A DNA stretch of 64,000 nt from Paractinoplanes toevensis (GCF_018332695.1 NZ_BOQN01000010.1:1-64000), one strand, 5' to 3'. Positions 32,445 through 40,824 are shown, counted from the first letter of the stretch. Program-made: numbers and translations. Notes: a model not told the origin generated them from the letters alone.

Positions 32445-33590
32445 GTGTCGATCACCGAACCGAAGCGGCGGCGGGCTGCCGTACTGGTCAGCGCGGCCGT
32501 CGTCGCGATCATCGTGGCGGCGATCGCCGTACATCTGAATGGCTCGTCGTCGGCCGCCGGGCCGGCGGCGAACGTCGCGCAGATCGTCACGCCGAGCCCT
32601 TCCGTTCCGGTCTCGGTTTCCGGTTCGGTTCCGAGTTCGGTTTCGGTTTCGAAGCCGCCCGCCTCGAAGCCGGCCGCCACCGGCAAGGCCGCGCCGGTCG
32701 CGAAGGGTGGCTGGATCCCGGTCGACCCGGCGGCCTGGCAGAAGCAGGTCGCCGCGTTCCAGGCCCGCAAGGTCGACCCGGTGCCGGCCGGCGTGGGCAA
32801 CCTGCCGGAGTTCCGGGCCGACTGCACCTACAGTCACCGGCGGGCGGACGACCCGATCGTCTTCCCCGGGCTGCCGGGCGCCTCGCACATGCACTCGTTC
32901 GTCGGCAACAAGGCGGTCGACGCGGACACCACCGCCGCGGACCTGACCAGGTACACCGCCACCACCTGCAAGCCGGTGGTGGACCACTCGTCCTACTGGG
33001 TGCCGGCGCTCTACGACGCGGCGACGAAGAAGCCGGTCGAGACCACCGGTTTCCGGGTCTACTACCGCTCGATCCGGAACAACTCCAAGGGTGTCATGCC
33101 GATCCCCACCGGCCTGCGCATGATCGCCGGGGACGCCAAGAAGAAGGTGCCGACCCCGCGCGGCGCCCAGGGCCAGTTCTACTGCGCCTTCTACGGTCCC
33201 GGCGACCTGGACGGCGTCGCCCGCAGCACCAACGGCAACTGGCCGATCTGCGGCGAGCCCGCCACCCTGCACTTCATGCTGCAGTTCCCGGACTGCTGGG
33301 ACGGCAAGAACCTGGACAGTCCCAACCACAAAGACCATGTCGCGTACGGGTCGGACAGTGGCTGCCCGGCCGGCCACCCGGTGCGGATCCCGGCGCTGAC
33401 CTTCGACATCCAGTACGGCGTGAAGGGCACCCAGCAGGGCTACTACCTCTCCTCGGACCCGGTCGGGCGCAGTGCCTCGTCGATGCACGGCGACGCCTTC
33501 CTGGTGTGGGACACCGACGCCATGAACAAGCGCACCAAGGACTGCGTGGTCCAGCGCCGCACCTGCGACAACAACGGCTACCTGGATTGA
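32445..33590 (+). CDS. DUF1996-domain secreted or membrane-anchored protein
   Basis: 381 residues from GTG 32445, chosen because TATGCT at 32432-32437 would make the RNA leaderless at this codon; an in-frame ATG at 32433 lies inside that hexamer. A membrane helix or signal (AAVLVSAAVVAIIVAAIAV) is followed by a Ser/Pro/Val linker (VPVSVSGSVPSSVSVSKPPA). The DUF1996 domain follows, with GASHMHSFVGN, FYCAFYGPGD, HFMLQFPDCWDGKN and CPAGHPVRIPALTFDIQY. DUF1996 occurs in many actinobacterial and fungal secreted proteins; function unknown. Confidence 0.8.
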   Translation: MSITEPKRRRAAVLVSAAVVAIIVAAIAVHLNGSSSAAGPAANVAQIVTPSPSVPVSVSGSVPSSVSVSKPPASKPAATGKAAPVAKGGWIPVDPAAWQKQVAAFQARKVDPVPAGVGNLPEFRADCTYSHRRADDPIVFPGLPGASHMHSFVGNKAVDADTTAADLTRYTATTCKPVVDHSSYWVPALYDAATKKPVETTGFRVYYRSIRNNSKGVMPIPTGLRMIAGDAKKKVPTPRGAQGQFYCAFYGPGDLDGVARSTNGNWPICGEPATLHFMLQFPDCWDGKNLDSPNHKDHVAYGSDSGCPAGHPVRIPALTFDIQYGVKGTQQGYYLSSDPVGRSASSMHGDAFLVWDTDAMNKRTKDCVVQRRTCDNNGYLD

Positions 33591-33608
33591 CGCGGATCGA
33601 GGACAGTT

Positions 33609-33641
33609 GACTGTCGCCGCGGCCGCCCGGCCCCGACAGTC
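33609..33641. other. Inverted repeat between DUF1996 and PG-binding genes
   Basis: GACTGTCG (33609-33616) and CGACAGTC (33634-33641) pair perfectly around 17 bases; GACAGT-TG-ACTGTC (33602-33615) overlaps the left arm. It may terminate the DUF1996 transcript or bind a regulator of the gene at 33648. Confidence 0.4.
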
Positions 33642-33647
33642 GAAGGC

Positions 33648-34055
33648 ATGCCTCTTCCAACGTTCTCGACCCGGTGGCCGCTCCCGCGCGGCCACTACTT
33701 CGGCCTGATCACCGGCCCGGCCGCGTCCCGCGGCGGCTTCACCCAGGACGAGAGGGTCTGGGTCCGAAAGATCCAGAGCCAGCTCATCCGCAAGGGGTAC
33801 GTGCCCGGCGTGACCGACCCGGACTCCGGCTGGGCCGACGGCGTCTTCGAGAAGCCCACGGCCGACGCGGTCGCCCGCTTCCAGCGCGCCGAGATGCCCG
33901 GCACCAAGCTCTTCGGCCAGGTCTGGGCCGACGACTTCGCCCAGCTGTTCGCGTCCCCGCCGGCGCCTACGCCGCGCCGCGACCGGGCCGAGGAGGAACA
34001 GGGCGACATCCGGATCCGCGGGCTGCAGGAGCGGCGGGACTCCGCGGGACGCTAG
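33648..34055 (+). CDS. Peptidoglycan-binding-like domain protein
   Basis: 135 residues from ATG 33648. Residues about 30-95 match a PG_binding_1-like helical bundle (DERVWVRKIQSQLIRKGYVPGVTDPDSGWADGVFEKPTADAVARFQRAE). The domain usually binds muropeptides or the wall, and is often part of an endolysin or hydrolase. Here no catalytic domain or signal peptide is present, so it may be a stand-alone or phage-derived fragment. The Arg/Glu-rich tail is probably disordered. Its stop TAG overlaps the stop of the sigma fragment on the other strand. Confidence 0.65.
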   Translation: MPLPTFSTRWPLPRGHYFGLITGPAASRGGFTQDERVWVRKIQSQLIRKGYVPGVTDPDSGWADGVFEKPTADAVARFQRAEMPGTKLFGQVWADDFAQLFASPPAPTPRRDRAEEEQGDIRIRGLQERRDSAGR

Positions 34056-34132
34056 GCGCCGGCCGGGTATTCGCGCAGGCCGGCCCGGCCGGAGTGGATG
34101 CGCGACTTGACCGTGCCGACCGGCACGCCCTC
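34052..34132 (-). pseudogene. C-terminal fragment of an ECF-type sigma factor
   Basis: The minus strand reads EGVPVGTVKSRIHSGRAGLR followed by EYPAGA and a TAG at 34054-34052. GVPVGTVKSRIHxGRA is the sigma region 4.2 recognition helix. Upstream codons (GESQ) no longer look like sigma region 4 and then run into the MerR-type promoter of the next gene, so the front of the gene is gone. It is a remnant with no start codon and is not expected to be functional. Confidence 0.6.
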
Positions 34133-34164
34133 TTGACTCTCCCCCTGGGAGAGCCCCGAAGGTA
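34133..34164 (+). promoter_or_regulatory. MerR-type promoter of the SDR gene
   Basis: TTGACT (34133-34138), a perfect inverted repeat CTCTCCC-CCT-GGGAGAG (34137-34153), and a weak -10 (AAGGTA, 34159-34164) about 20 bases after the -35. This is the classic long-spacer layout of promoters opened by MerR activators. It ends six bases before ATG 34170. No MerR gene is adjacent; the one at 8918 has a different operator sequence. Confidence 0.7.
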
Positions 34165-34169
34165 GTCCC

Positions 34170-35006
34170 ATGACAGCAACATGGTTCATCACCGGCGGCA
34201 CGCCGGGTGGGTTCGGCATGGCCTATGCGGAGGCGGCGCTGGCGGCCGGCGCCCGGGTGGCGCTGACCGCGCGGCGGCCGGCCGAGTTGGCCGAGTGGGC
34301 GCGACGACACGGTGACCGCGTCCTGGTCCTGCCGCTCGACGTCACCGACGGCGATCAGGTGCGCGCGGCGGTGCGGGCCGCCGAGGAGCGCTTCGGCGGC
34401 ATCGACGTGCTGGTCAACAACGCCGGCCGGGGGTGGTACGGCTCGGTCGAGGGCGCGGCTGACGAAGACGTACGCCGGATGTTCGACCTGAATTTCTTCG
34501 CCGTGCTGTCCGTGCTGCGGGCGGTGCTGCCCGGCATGCGCGCCCGGGGCAGCGGATGGATCGTCAACATGTCGTCGGTGGCGGGACTGCGTGGGGTGAC
34601 CGGATTCGGTTACTACAGCGCCACCAAGGCGGCGATCGAGGCGATCACCGAGGTGCTGCGCGAGGAGGTGGCCCCGCTGGGCATCCGGGTGCTGGCGGTC
34701 GAACCGGGCGCGTTCCGGACCAGCGCCTACGCCGGCTTCGCCACCGAGGAGATCGACGAGACGATCACCGCGTACCGGCCGATGCTCGACGCGGTCCGCA
34801 GCGCGATGGTCGACCAGGACGGTAAGCAGCCCGGCGATCCCGCCCGCGGCGCCGAGGCCGTGCTCGCCGCGATGACCCGGCCCGTGCCGCCGAGGCGTCT
34901 GGTGCTCGGCGGCGCCGGCTTCGACGCGGTCACCGCGACGCTGGAGAGCGCCCTGGCCGACATCCGCTCGTCCGAGGCGCTCTCGCGAAGAGCCGACTAT
35001 TCGTAG
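34170..35006 (+). CDS. Short-chain dehydrogenase/reductase (SDR)
   Basis: 278 residues from ATG 34170. The cofactor site is TGGTPGGFG near residue 8 (TGxxxGxG), NNAG near 88, the catalytic Ser in NMSSVAG and YYSATK with the catalytic Tyr and Lys near 148. Classical SDR of the NAD(P)(H)-dependent type; an R at the beta2 end (ALTARRPAEL) suggests NADP. Substrate unknown. Expression is predicted to follow a MerR activator because of the promoter layout. Its last ten bases overlap a decayed lipoprotein gene. Confidence 0.85.
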   Translation: MTATWFITGGTPGGFGMAYAEAALAAGARVALTARRPAELAEWARRHGDRVLVLPLDVTDGDQVRAAVRAAEERFGGIDVLVNNAGRGWYGSVEGAADEDVRRMFDLNFFAVLSVLRAVLPGMRARGSGWIVNMSSVAGLRGVTGFGYYSATKAAIEAITEVLREEVAPLGIRVLAVEPGAFRTSAYAGFATEEIDETITAYRPMLDAVRSAMVDQDGKQPGDPARGAEAVLAAMTRPVPPRRLVLGGAGFDAVTATLESALADIRSSEALSRRADYS

Positions 35007-35208
35007 CAGTCCTGCTTCTTGTACTGCAACGTAATCTCGGCGGACATGCGAGCTGGAGAGTCTTGAAGCCGTTCGGCCCCAGCACCGGCCCGGTCGCGGC
35101 CTTTCGAGCTGGCCGACGGTTTCGCGGTGACGAGGCCGGCCGCCGCCGACCTGCTCGGCACCGTTGTCGCAGGCGCCGAGCAGGAGGGCGATAGCGAACC
35201 GATAACGG
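34997..35208 (-). pseudogene. Decayed small lipoprotein gene
   Basis: Three minus-strand frames together recall a common actinobacterial lipoprotein: RYRFAIALLLGACDN (a lipobox LGAC), a Pro/Ser linker, PVLGPNGFKTLQL (the GPxGFxxLxL motif) and, after a further shift, MSAEITLQYKKQDCYE with a TAG at 34999-34997. A single-base change between LQL and MSAE would rejoin the last two. No start codon precedes RYRF before the mannanase stop. The gene is frameshifted and truncated. Assignment rests on motif pattern only. Confidence 0.4.
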
Positions 35209-36582
35209 TCAGCTGGCTGTGCAGGTCACCGCGGGGATGCTGTTGGTGCCGTTCCACGAGCCGAGGAAGCCGAAGGTCGCCGAGCCGCCGGCCGACAGCT
35301 TGCCGTTGTAGCTGACGTTCTTGGCGGTCACCGTCGAGCCGCTGCTGGTCACGGCCGCGTTCCAGGACTGGGTTACGGTCTGGCCGTTCGCGTACGTCCA
35401 GTTCACCGTCCAGCCGTTGATGGCCGCGCTGCCCGCGGTCACCTTGACCTCGCCCTGGAAGCCACCCTGCCACGAGCCGGTCACCGCGTACGCGGCCGCG
35501 CAGCCCGCGCCGGTCGGCGGTGTGGTCGGGGCCGTGGTCGGCGGGGTCGTGGGCGGAGTGGTCGGGGTGGTGGTCGGCGGGGTGGTGGGGGTCGTCGGCG
35601 TGGTGCCGCCGTAGATCGTGGCCTGCTTGCTGTTGGTCTTCAGGCCGTTGGGGCCGTTGACGATCCGCTGGCCCCACGTGGTGAGCGAAGCGGGGTCGAA
35701 GTTGTTGGTCATGTCGAGGATCGGGTCGGTGTTGCCGGCCCAGGACCAGCCGATGTAGCCGAGGTTCCGCTTGACCGCCTCGGACATCACCGTCTGGTCG
35801 TCGACCTCACCGGACGAGAACTGCCAGCCGAACTCGCCGATCAGCAGCGGCCAGCCGTTGTTCTTGAAGGTGTCCAGGTAGGACACGATCGAGGCGGCGG
35901 TGTTGAAGACGGCGTACATGTGGATCGACAGGATGGTGTTCTTCTGGGTGTCGGCGTTCAGCACGGTCTGGCCGTTGTCGCGCATCGTGTACTGCCAGTC
36001 CTGGCCCCAGTTGGGCGCGTCGACCATCAGCAGGTGCTGGAAGCCGTTGCTGCGCATCTTCTGGATCGCGGCGACCGTGGCGGCCGTCCACTGGCCCGGG
36101 TTGGTGTTGCCGATCGGCTCGTTGCCGATGTTGATGACGACGTAGTCCTCCTGGCCGACCAGCACGCTCTTCAGGCCGATCCAGTAGTTCACGGCCTGGT
36201 CGAGGGTGTAGGCCGCGCCGTCCTCGCCGTACCCGGTGGTGTCGTGGTCCTCGAGGACGCAGATGAGCTTGTTCGCCTTGCACAGCGCGATGACGTTGGC
36301 GACGTCACTGGCCGAGTTGGCCGTCCAGCGGCCGCCCGAGAGCACCACCCGGACGGTGTTGGCGCCGGTCGCCTTGATGTTGGCGAACGAGCTGGTCTGG
36401 CTGGTGTACCAGGTGTGCGCGTGGTTGATGCCGCGCATCACGAAGACGTTGCCGTTGGACTCGACGATGTTGGTGCCGGAGATGTGCAGCCCGGTGGCCG
36501 CGAAGGCGGGACTGCCGAGGCCGACGATCGATGCGGCGACGGCGAGGAGCACGGCACCGAGGGCGATGAGACGTTTCTTCAT
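35209..36582 (-). CDS. Secreted endo-beta-1,4-mannanase (GH5 subfamily 8-like) with CBM2
   Basis: 457 residues from ATG 36582 behind AGAGGCAGG. Signal peptide to about residue 29. The GH5 domain (about 30-330) opens with LHISGTNIVESNGNVFVMRGINHAHTWY, the form typical of bacterial GH5_8 mannanases; the acid/base Glu is 155 in NIGNEP and the nucleophile Glu is 250 in LIGEFG. A Thr/Pro linker (about 340-372) joins a C-terminal CBM2 that binds crystalline cellulose. It should cut mannan in plant walls. The LacI gene upstream and the alpha-galactosidase suggest galactomannan use. An endoglucanase activity is the alternative. Confidence 0.85.
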   Translation of the reverse strand: MKKRLIALGAVLLAVAASIVGLGSPAFAATGLHISGTNIVESNGNVFVMRGINHAHTWYTSQTSSFANIKATGANTVRVVLSGGRWTANSASDVANVIALCKANKLICVLEDHDTTGYGEDGAAYTLDQAVNYWIGLKSVLVGQEDYVVINIGNEPIGNTNPGQWTAATVAAIQKMRSNGFQHLLMVDAPNWGQDWQYTMRDNGQTVLNADTQKNTILSIHMYAVFNTAASIVSYLDTFKNNGWPLLIGEFGWQFSSGEVDDQTVMSEAVKRNLGYIGWSWAGNTDPILDMTNNFDPASLTTWGQRIVNGPNGLKTNSKQATIYGGTTPTTPTTPPTTTPTTPPTTPPTTAPTTPPTGAGCAAAYAVTGSWQGGFQGEVKVTAGSAAINGWTVNWTYANGQTVTQSWNAAVTSSGSTVTAKNVSYNGKLSAGGSATFGFLGSWNGTNSIPAVTCTAS

Positions 36583-36692
36583 GACCTGCCTCTGAACGGG
36601 GATCGGGGAAGGGGAAAAGTGCGCACCCCAGCCCGTCGCCGTCGCGGCAACGAATGCTCGCCCTCTCGGGATGTCGTGAAGACACCGTTGTA

Positions 36693-36709
36693 ACGTCTGT
36701 AACAGACGT
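36693..36709. promoter_or_regulatory. Palindrome upstream of the mannanase gene
   Basis: ACGTCTG-TAA-CAGACGT is a perfect 17-base palindrome 111 bases before the mannanase start. TTGTAACG (36688-36695) overlaps it and resembles the halves of the site before the alpha-galactosidase (TTACAAACG, CGTTGCAA). A LacI-family operator is plausible. Confidence 0.45.
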
Positions 36710-36740
36710 GCCGCCAAACTACCGACCGCATCGCCATCCG

Positions 36741-37736
36741 TCAATGCATGGGCGGCCCGGTCGAGGAACGCACTACCAGTTCCGGCTCGAACCGCACCTC
36801 GCGATGGGTGTGCCCGGGTCGCCCCTCGTCGAGCAGGAGCTCGGCCGCCGCGAACCCCAGCCGGTAGGTCGGCTGGCGCACGGTGGTCAGCGGCGGCGCG
36901 AGGCGGCGCGCGAACGGCAGATCGTCGTAACCGACGACCGAAAGATCATCAGGCACGCGTACGCCGAGAGCATCCAGCCCGTCGAGCAGACCCAGTGCCG
37001 CGGTGTCGTTGAGGCAGACCACCGCGGTCGGTTGCAGGGCGACTATCCGCTCGGCAGCTGCGGCGGCGGCCTCACCCAGTGCCGGTGGGTGCACGTCCAT
37101 CCGTACATCGAGGATTGTTCCCACCGCCTCGCGCAGGCCCTGCCGGCGCCGGGCCACCGGGCCCGGATCGACGGTGGCCCCGAGGTAGGCGATCCGTCGG
37201 TGTCCCAGCTCCCGCAGGTGTTCGCCGGCCAACCGGCCGCCGAGGCCGTCGTCGACGGCGACCGCGCACAGGTCGATCTCGCCCTTCGGGTGGTCGAGGA
37301 GCACGACCGGAGTGCCGCGCCGGCTCACCTCGAGCAGCTGGGCCGGGTCGGGGCCGGCCGGCGAGATGATGATGCCGCGCACGTTCTGCTGCTGGAGCAG
37401 GTGCAGCAGGCGGCTCTCGGTGGCCGGGCGCAGGTCGGTGCTGCAGGCCAGCACCAGGCAGCCGGCCCCGGCGAGGCAGTCCTCGATGCCGCGGTTGACC
37501 TCGGCGTGGAACGGGTTGGCCAGATCGAGCGTGACGCTGCCGACGATCGGGCTGGGCACGCCGCGCAACTGCCGGGCCGGGCCGCTCGGCACGTAACCGA
37601 GGTGGTCGATCGCCTGCTGCACCCGGCGGCGGGTCTCCGGCGCCACGATCGACGGGCGGCTGAGCACGTTGGCCACGGTGGACACCGAGACGCCGGCCGC
37701 CCGGGCCACCTCGCGCATGCCGTTGCTGTCGGCCAC
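36741..37736 (-). CDS. LacI-family transcriptional regulator
   Basis: 331 residues from GTG 37736. The N-terminal HTH (about 7-30) reads MREVARAAGVSVSTVANVLSR with the hinge helix ending at PSGPARQLRG. The sugar-binding domain follows, with GSVTLDLANPFHAEVNRGIED, IIISPAGPDP, VVCLNDTAALGLLDGLDALGVRVPDDLSVVGYDD, all typical of LacI/GalR. It lies between the mannanase and the divergent alpha-galactosidase, so it most likely represses both until galactomannan-derived sugars appear. The inducer is not known. Confidence 0.9.
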   Translation of the reverse strand: MADSNGMREVARAAGVSVSTVANVLSRPSIVAPETRRRVQQAIDHLGYVPSGPARQLRGVPSPIVGSVTLDLANPFHAEVNRGIEDCLAGAGCLVLACSTDLRPATESRLLHLLQQQNVRGIIISPAGPDPAQLLEVSRRGTPVVLLDHPKGEIDLCAVAVDDGLGGRLAGEHLRELGHRRIAYLGATVDPGPVARRRQGLREAVGTILDVRMDVHPPALGEAAAAAAERIVALQPTAVVCLNDTAALGLLDGLDALGVRVPDDLSVVGYDDLPFARRLAPPLTTVRQPTYRLGFAAAELLLDEGRPGHTHREVRFEPELVVRSSTGPPMH

Positions 37737-37754
37737 ATGATCAGCCTACTCATT

Positions 37755-37806
37755 GATTCATGTGAATCTACTGGCGTACCGTGCGGACGTATTACAAACG
37801 TTGCAA
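37755..37806. promoter_or_regulatory. Two operator-like palindromes between lacI and the alpha-galactosidase
   Basis: GATTCA-TG-TGAATC (37755-37768) is a perfect palindrome 19 bases before the LacI start. TTACAA-ACG-TTGCAA (37792-37806) has one mismatch and lies 28 bases before the alpha-galactosidase ATG. Both are suitably placed for LacI-type control of the divergent genes. Confidence 0.5.
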
Positions 37807-37833
37807 TCGACTCCCACCCACCGAGGAGTTCAC

Positions 37834-40164
37834 ATGCACCGAATTCTGACCGCCCTGCTGGTCGCGACGGCCGTCGCCGTCGCACCGGCCGCCCCCGCTC
37901 TCGCCCTCGACGACGGGCTCGCCCGCACCCCGCCGATGGGCTTCAACGACTGGAACGCGTTCGGCTGCGACGTCACCGAGGAACTGATCAAGCAGACCGC
38001 CGACCTGTTCATCACCGAGGGACTCCGCGACGCCGGTTACACGTACCTCAACATCGACGACTGCTGGTCGCTGAAGGAACGCGATCCGGCGACCGGGCGG
38101 CTCGTCCCCGACCCGGTCAAGTTCCCGTCCGGGATCGCCGCTACCGCCGCCTACGTCCACGGCAAGGGCCTCAAGCTCGGCATCTACGGCGACGCCGGCA
38201 CCAACACCTGCGCCGGATATCCCGGCAGTCTCGGCCGGGAGACGCTCGACGCGCAGACCTTCGCCGACTGGGGCGTCGACTATCTCAAGTACGACAACTG
38301 TTACAACCAGTCGGACGGGTCGCAGGCAGACTACATCCGGCGGTACACCGCGATGCGGGACGCGCTCGCCGCCACCGGCCGGCCGATCGTCCTGTCCATC
38401 TGCGAGTGGGGGACGTCGCAGCCGTGGACCTGGGGTGCCGACGTCGGGCACCTGTGGCGGACCACCGGCGACATCAGCGACAACTGGCCGTCGCTGCGGT
38501 CGATCATCGCGGCCAACGCGCCGCTCGCGCCGTACGCCGGGCCCGGGCACTGGAACGACCCGGACATGCTGGAGATCGGCAACGGCGGGATGACCGCCAC
38601 CGAGTACCGCACCCACATGAGCATGTGGGCGATGATGGCCGCCCCGCTGATCATCGGCACCGACCTGCGCTCGGCGTCGGCCGAGACCCTCAGCATCCTC
38701 ACCAACCGCGAGATCATCGGCATCGACCAGGACAAGCTCGGCGTGGCCGGGCGGGTGGTCTCCGACACCGGCGGCCTGATGGTGCTCGACAAGCCGCTCG
38801 CGAACGGGGAGCACGCGATCGCGCTCTACAACTCGACCGACGTGCTCGCCACGATCGGGACGCCGGTGACCCGGCCGCATCGGCTCACCGACGTGTGGAC
38901 CGGGGCGGTCACCCAGGCGCGCTCGCGGATCGAGGCAGCCGTTCCCGCGCACGGGACCGTCGTCTACAAGGTCCGGCCGATCAGGGACACCGGGCCGGTC
39001 GCGCCCTCGGTCACCGTCGGCGGCACCATCGCCACCGTCACCCCCGCCGCCGGGACCCCGCTGACCACCACGGTCACCAACCGGGGCGTCGGCTCGCTCA
39101 CCGACGTGCGGGTCACCGTCGCCGGGCCGGCCGGGTGGACCGTCACGGCCGGCACCCCGGCCCGCGACCGGTCGCTGGGCAGCGACGAATCGCTGGTCAC
39201 CACGTGGACGGTCACCGCGCCGGCGACGGTTACGGCCGGGTCGTATCCGTTGACCCTCTCCACCTCGTACACCTGGGGCGGCCGGCACCGGAGCAGCAGC
39301 GCAAGCATCCTGGTGGCGGCCGTGGTGACGCCGCCGGATGGCGGCAGCCGGTATCTGAGCACGGTGCGCGCCGCCGACTTCACCGGCTCGATGGCGCTCG
39401 ATCAGACCATCGGCGGCAACCTGATCACCATCGGCGAGCACGTCTACACCCGCGGGATCGGCACCACCGCACCCACGTCGATCCGCTACTACCTGGGCGG
39501 CGAGTGCAGCTCGCTGACCACCGATGTGGGCGGCGGGGCCGACTTCACGATCTACGCGGACGACACCGTGGCCGCTACCGCGACGACCCCGCAGTCGCTG
39601 ACCGCCGACCTGACCGGTGCGACCTGGCTGCGCCTGACGACCACCGGCGCCGGGCCGGCCGACTGGGCCGCACCGATCCTCACCTGCGGCGAACCCGGCC
39701 CGGTGCAGCCGGCCGAACGCACCCTGTTCTCGTTCGAGGGCGGCACCGACGGCTTCACCATCGCCAACGCGGACGGCGGCGGCAGCGTCGAACCGGCCAC
39801 CGCCTTCCACACCGAGGGCACGGCGGGGCTCCTCGTGCACACCCCGGTCAACGGCAACTGGTTCGGCCGGGCCCTCGACGCGCCGCTCGACCTGACCGGT
39901 TTCGCGCGCCTGAAATTCGACATGCGGGTCGAGACGGCCGGCAGCGTCGGCGAGATCGCGGTGCAGGTCGGCGACGCGTTCAGCTGGTGCCAGGGCGGGC
40001 AGTGGACGTGGACCGGCGCGGGCGGCAGCCGCACCGTCACCCGCTCGTTCGACGAGATCAGCTGCCCGGCCGGGGTCACCCTCGACCCGGCCGACATCCG
40101 GGCCGTCTGGGTCTTCCTGAACACCGGCGGGGACGTCTCGATCGACGACGTCCGGGCCGAATAA
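37834..40164 (+). CDS. Secreted alpha-galactosidase (GH27) with NEW3, NPCBM and C-terminal sugar-binding domains
   Basis: 776 residues from ATG 37834 behind GAGGAG. Signal peptide to about 25. GH27 catalytic domain about 28-400: RTPPMGFNDWNAFGCD, NIDDCW, nucleophile Asp154 in LKYDNC, acid/base Asp213 in GDISDNW, and GHWNDPDMLEIGN. After the beta-sandwich comes an NEW3-like module (about 425-505), an NPCBM module (about 515-625, LSTVRAADFTGSMALDQTIGG) and a carbohydrate-binding jelly roll (about 635-776, FSFEGGTDGFTIANADGGG). It removes alpha-1,6-galactose side groups from galactomannan outside the cell, complementing the mannanase. Confidence 0.92.
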   Translation: MHRILTALLVATAVAVAPAAPALALDDGLARTPPMGFNDWNAFGCDVTEELIKQTADLFITEGLRDAGYTYLNIDDCWSLKERDPATGRLVPDPVKFPSGIAATAAYVHGKGLKLGIYGDAGTNTCAGYPGSLGRETLDAQTFADWGVDYLKYDNCYNQSDGSQADYIRRYTAMRDALAATGRPIVLSICEWGTSQPWTWGADVGHLWRTTGDISDNWPSLRSIIAANAPLAPYAGPGHWNDPDMLEIGNGGMTATEYRTHMSMWAMMAAPLIIGTDLRSASAETLSILTNREIIGIDQDKLGVAGRVVSDTGGLMVLDKPLANGEHAIALYNSTDVLATIGTPVTRPHRLTDVWTGAVTQARSRIEAAVPAHGTVVYKVRPIRDTGPVAPSVTVGGTIATVTPAAGTPLTTTVTNRGVGSLTDVRVTVAGPAGWTVTAGTPARDRSLGSDESLVTTWTVTAPATVTAGSYPLTLSTSYTWGGRHRSSSASILVAAVVTPPDGGSRYLSTVRAADFTGSMALDQTIGGNLITIGEHVYTRGIGTTAPTSIRYYLGGECSSLTTDVGGGADFTIYADDTVAATATTPQSLTADLTGATWLRLTTTGAGPADWAAPILTCGEPGPVQPAERTLFSFEGGTDGFTIANADGGGSVEPATAFHTEGTAGLLVHTPVNGNWFGRALDAPLDLTGFARLKFDMRVETAGSVGEIAVQVGDAFSWCQGGQWTWTGAGGSRTVTRSFDEISCPAGVTLDPADIRAVWVFLNTGGDVSIDDVRAE

Positions 40165-40254
40165 GCAAACAAGTACGCCGGTCACAGCCCGTCGACAGGG
40201 AGGTCACGCACCTTCGACGAGTGAGCCCGAACTTCCGTCGAAGGGACCCGCACG

Positions 40255-40689
40255 ATGAGCACTGACCAGGTGACGCCGGCCATCAATTCCGCCCACTCAC
40301 CTTCCGCCCACTCACCTTCCGCCCACTCACCAGAAACGGAATGGGTGCCGCCCACCGAGGGATGGGCCTCCGTCCCGGCCACCACCGGCCCGGCGCAATC
40401 CAGCGCCGGCCGGTGGACCGGGAAGAAGGTCGCGGCGGCGGTGGCGCTCACCGCCGCGCTCGCCGGGGGTGCCGGCTTCGGCATCGGCATGGCCGTCGAC
40501 TCCGGCGGCGGCACCACCCAGCAGGGCCAGTTCCCGGGCGGCGGGAACGGCGGGCCGGGCGGCGGCATGGGCGGCGGCGGCTTCGGCAGCCAGCAGGGCG
40601 GCACCACCCAGCAACAACAGGGTGGTGCCACCCAGGACGGTTCGGGGACCACCCAGCAGCAGGGCACCGTCAGCGGGACCACCACCTAG
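40255..40689 (+). CDS. Low-complexity single-pass membrane protein
   Basis: 144 residues from ATG 40255 with AAGGGA upstream. The cytoplasmic front carries three SAHSP repeats and an EWVPPTEGW stretch. A membrane helix lies at about 58-80 (KVAAAVALTAALAGGAGFGIGMAV), and the outer part is Gly/Gln/Thr-rich (GGGNGGPGGGMGGGGFGSQQGG). No fold or enzyme motif is visible. Such proteins occur in actinobacterial envelopes. The SAHSP repeat is also repeated at DNA level. Confidence 0.6.
   Translation: MSTDQVTPAINSAHSPSAHSPSAHSPETEWVPPTEGWASVPATTGPAQSSAGRWTGKKVAAAVALTAALAGGAGFGIGMAVDSGGGTTQQGQFPGGGNGGPGGGMGGGGFGSQQGGTTQQQQGGATQDGSGTTQQQGTVSGTTT
40287..40331 (+). repeat. Three exact 15-bp tandem repeats
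   Basis: TTCCGCCCACTCACC occurs at 40287-40301, 40302-40316 and 40317-40331, coding SAHSP in frame. The copies are identical at DNA level, so copy number may change by slippage. Confidence 0.9.
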
Positions 40690-40824
40690 TCGATCTCCCG
40701 GGTCGGCGGCAGCACCGGAACGCCGCCGCCGACCGGCGAAATCCGTTTTTTGCTGGCTATTCGGGGGAAGCCCCGGTTCACACCGCTCGGCCACCATCGG
40801 CGTTCTCGCTGGGGAGAGGGCTGG

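Noticed and set aside
36654-40265. A 1203-codon plus-strand frame over the LacI and alpha-galactosidase genes
   Set aside because: Out of frame with the GH27 gene and antisense to the LacI gene, both of which have full motif sets.
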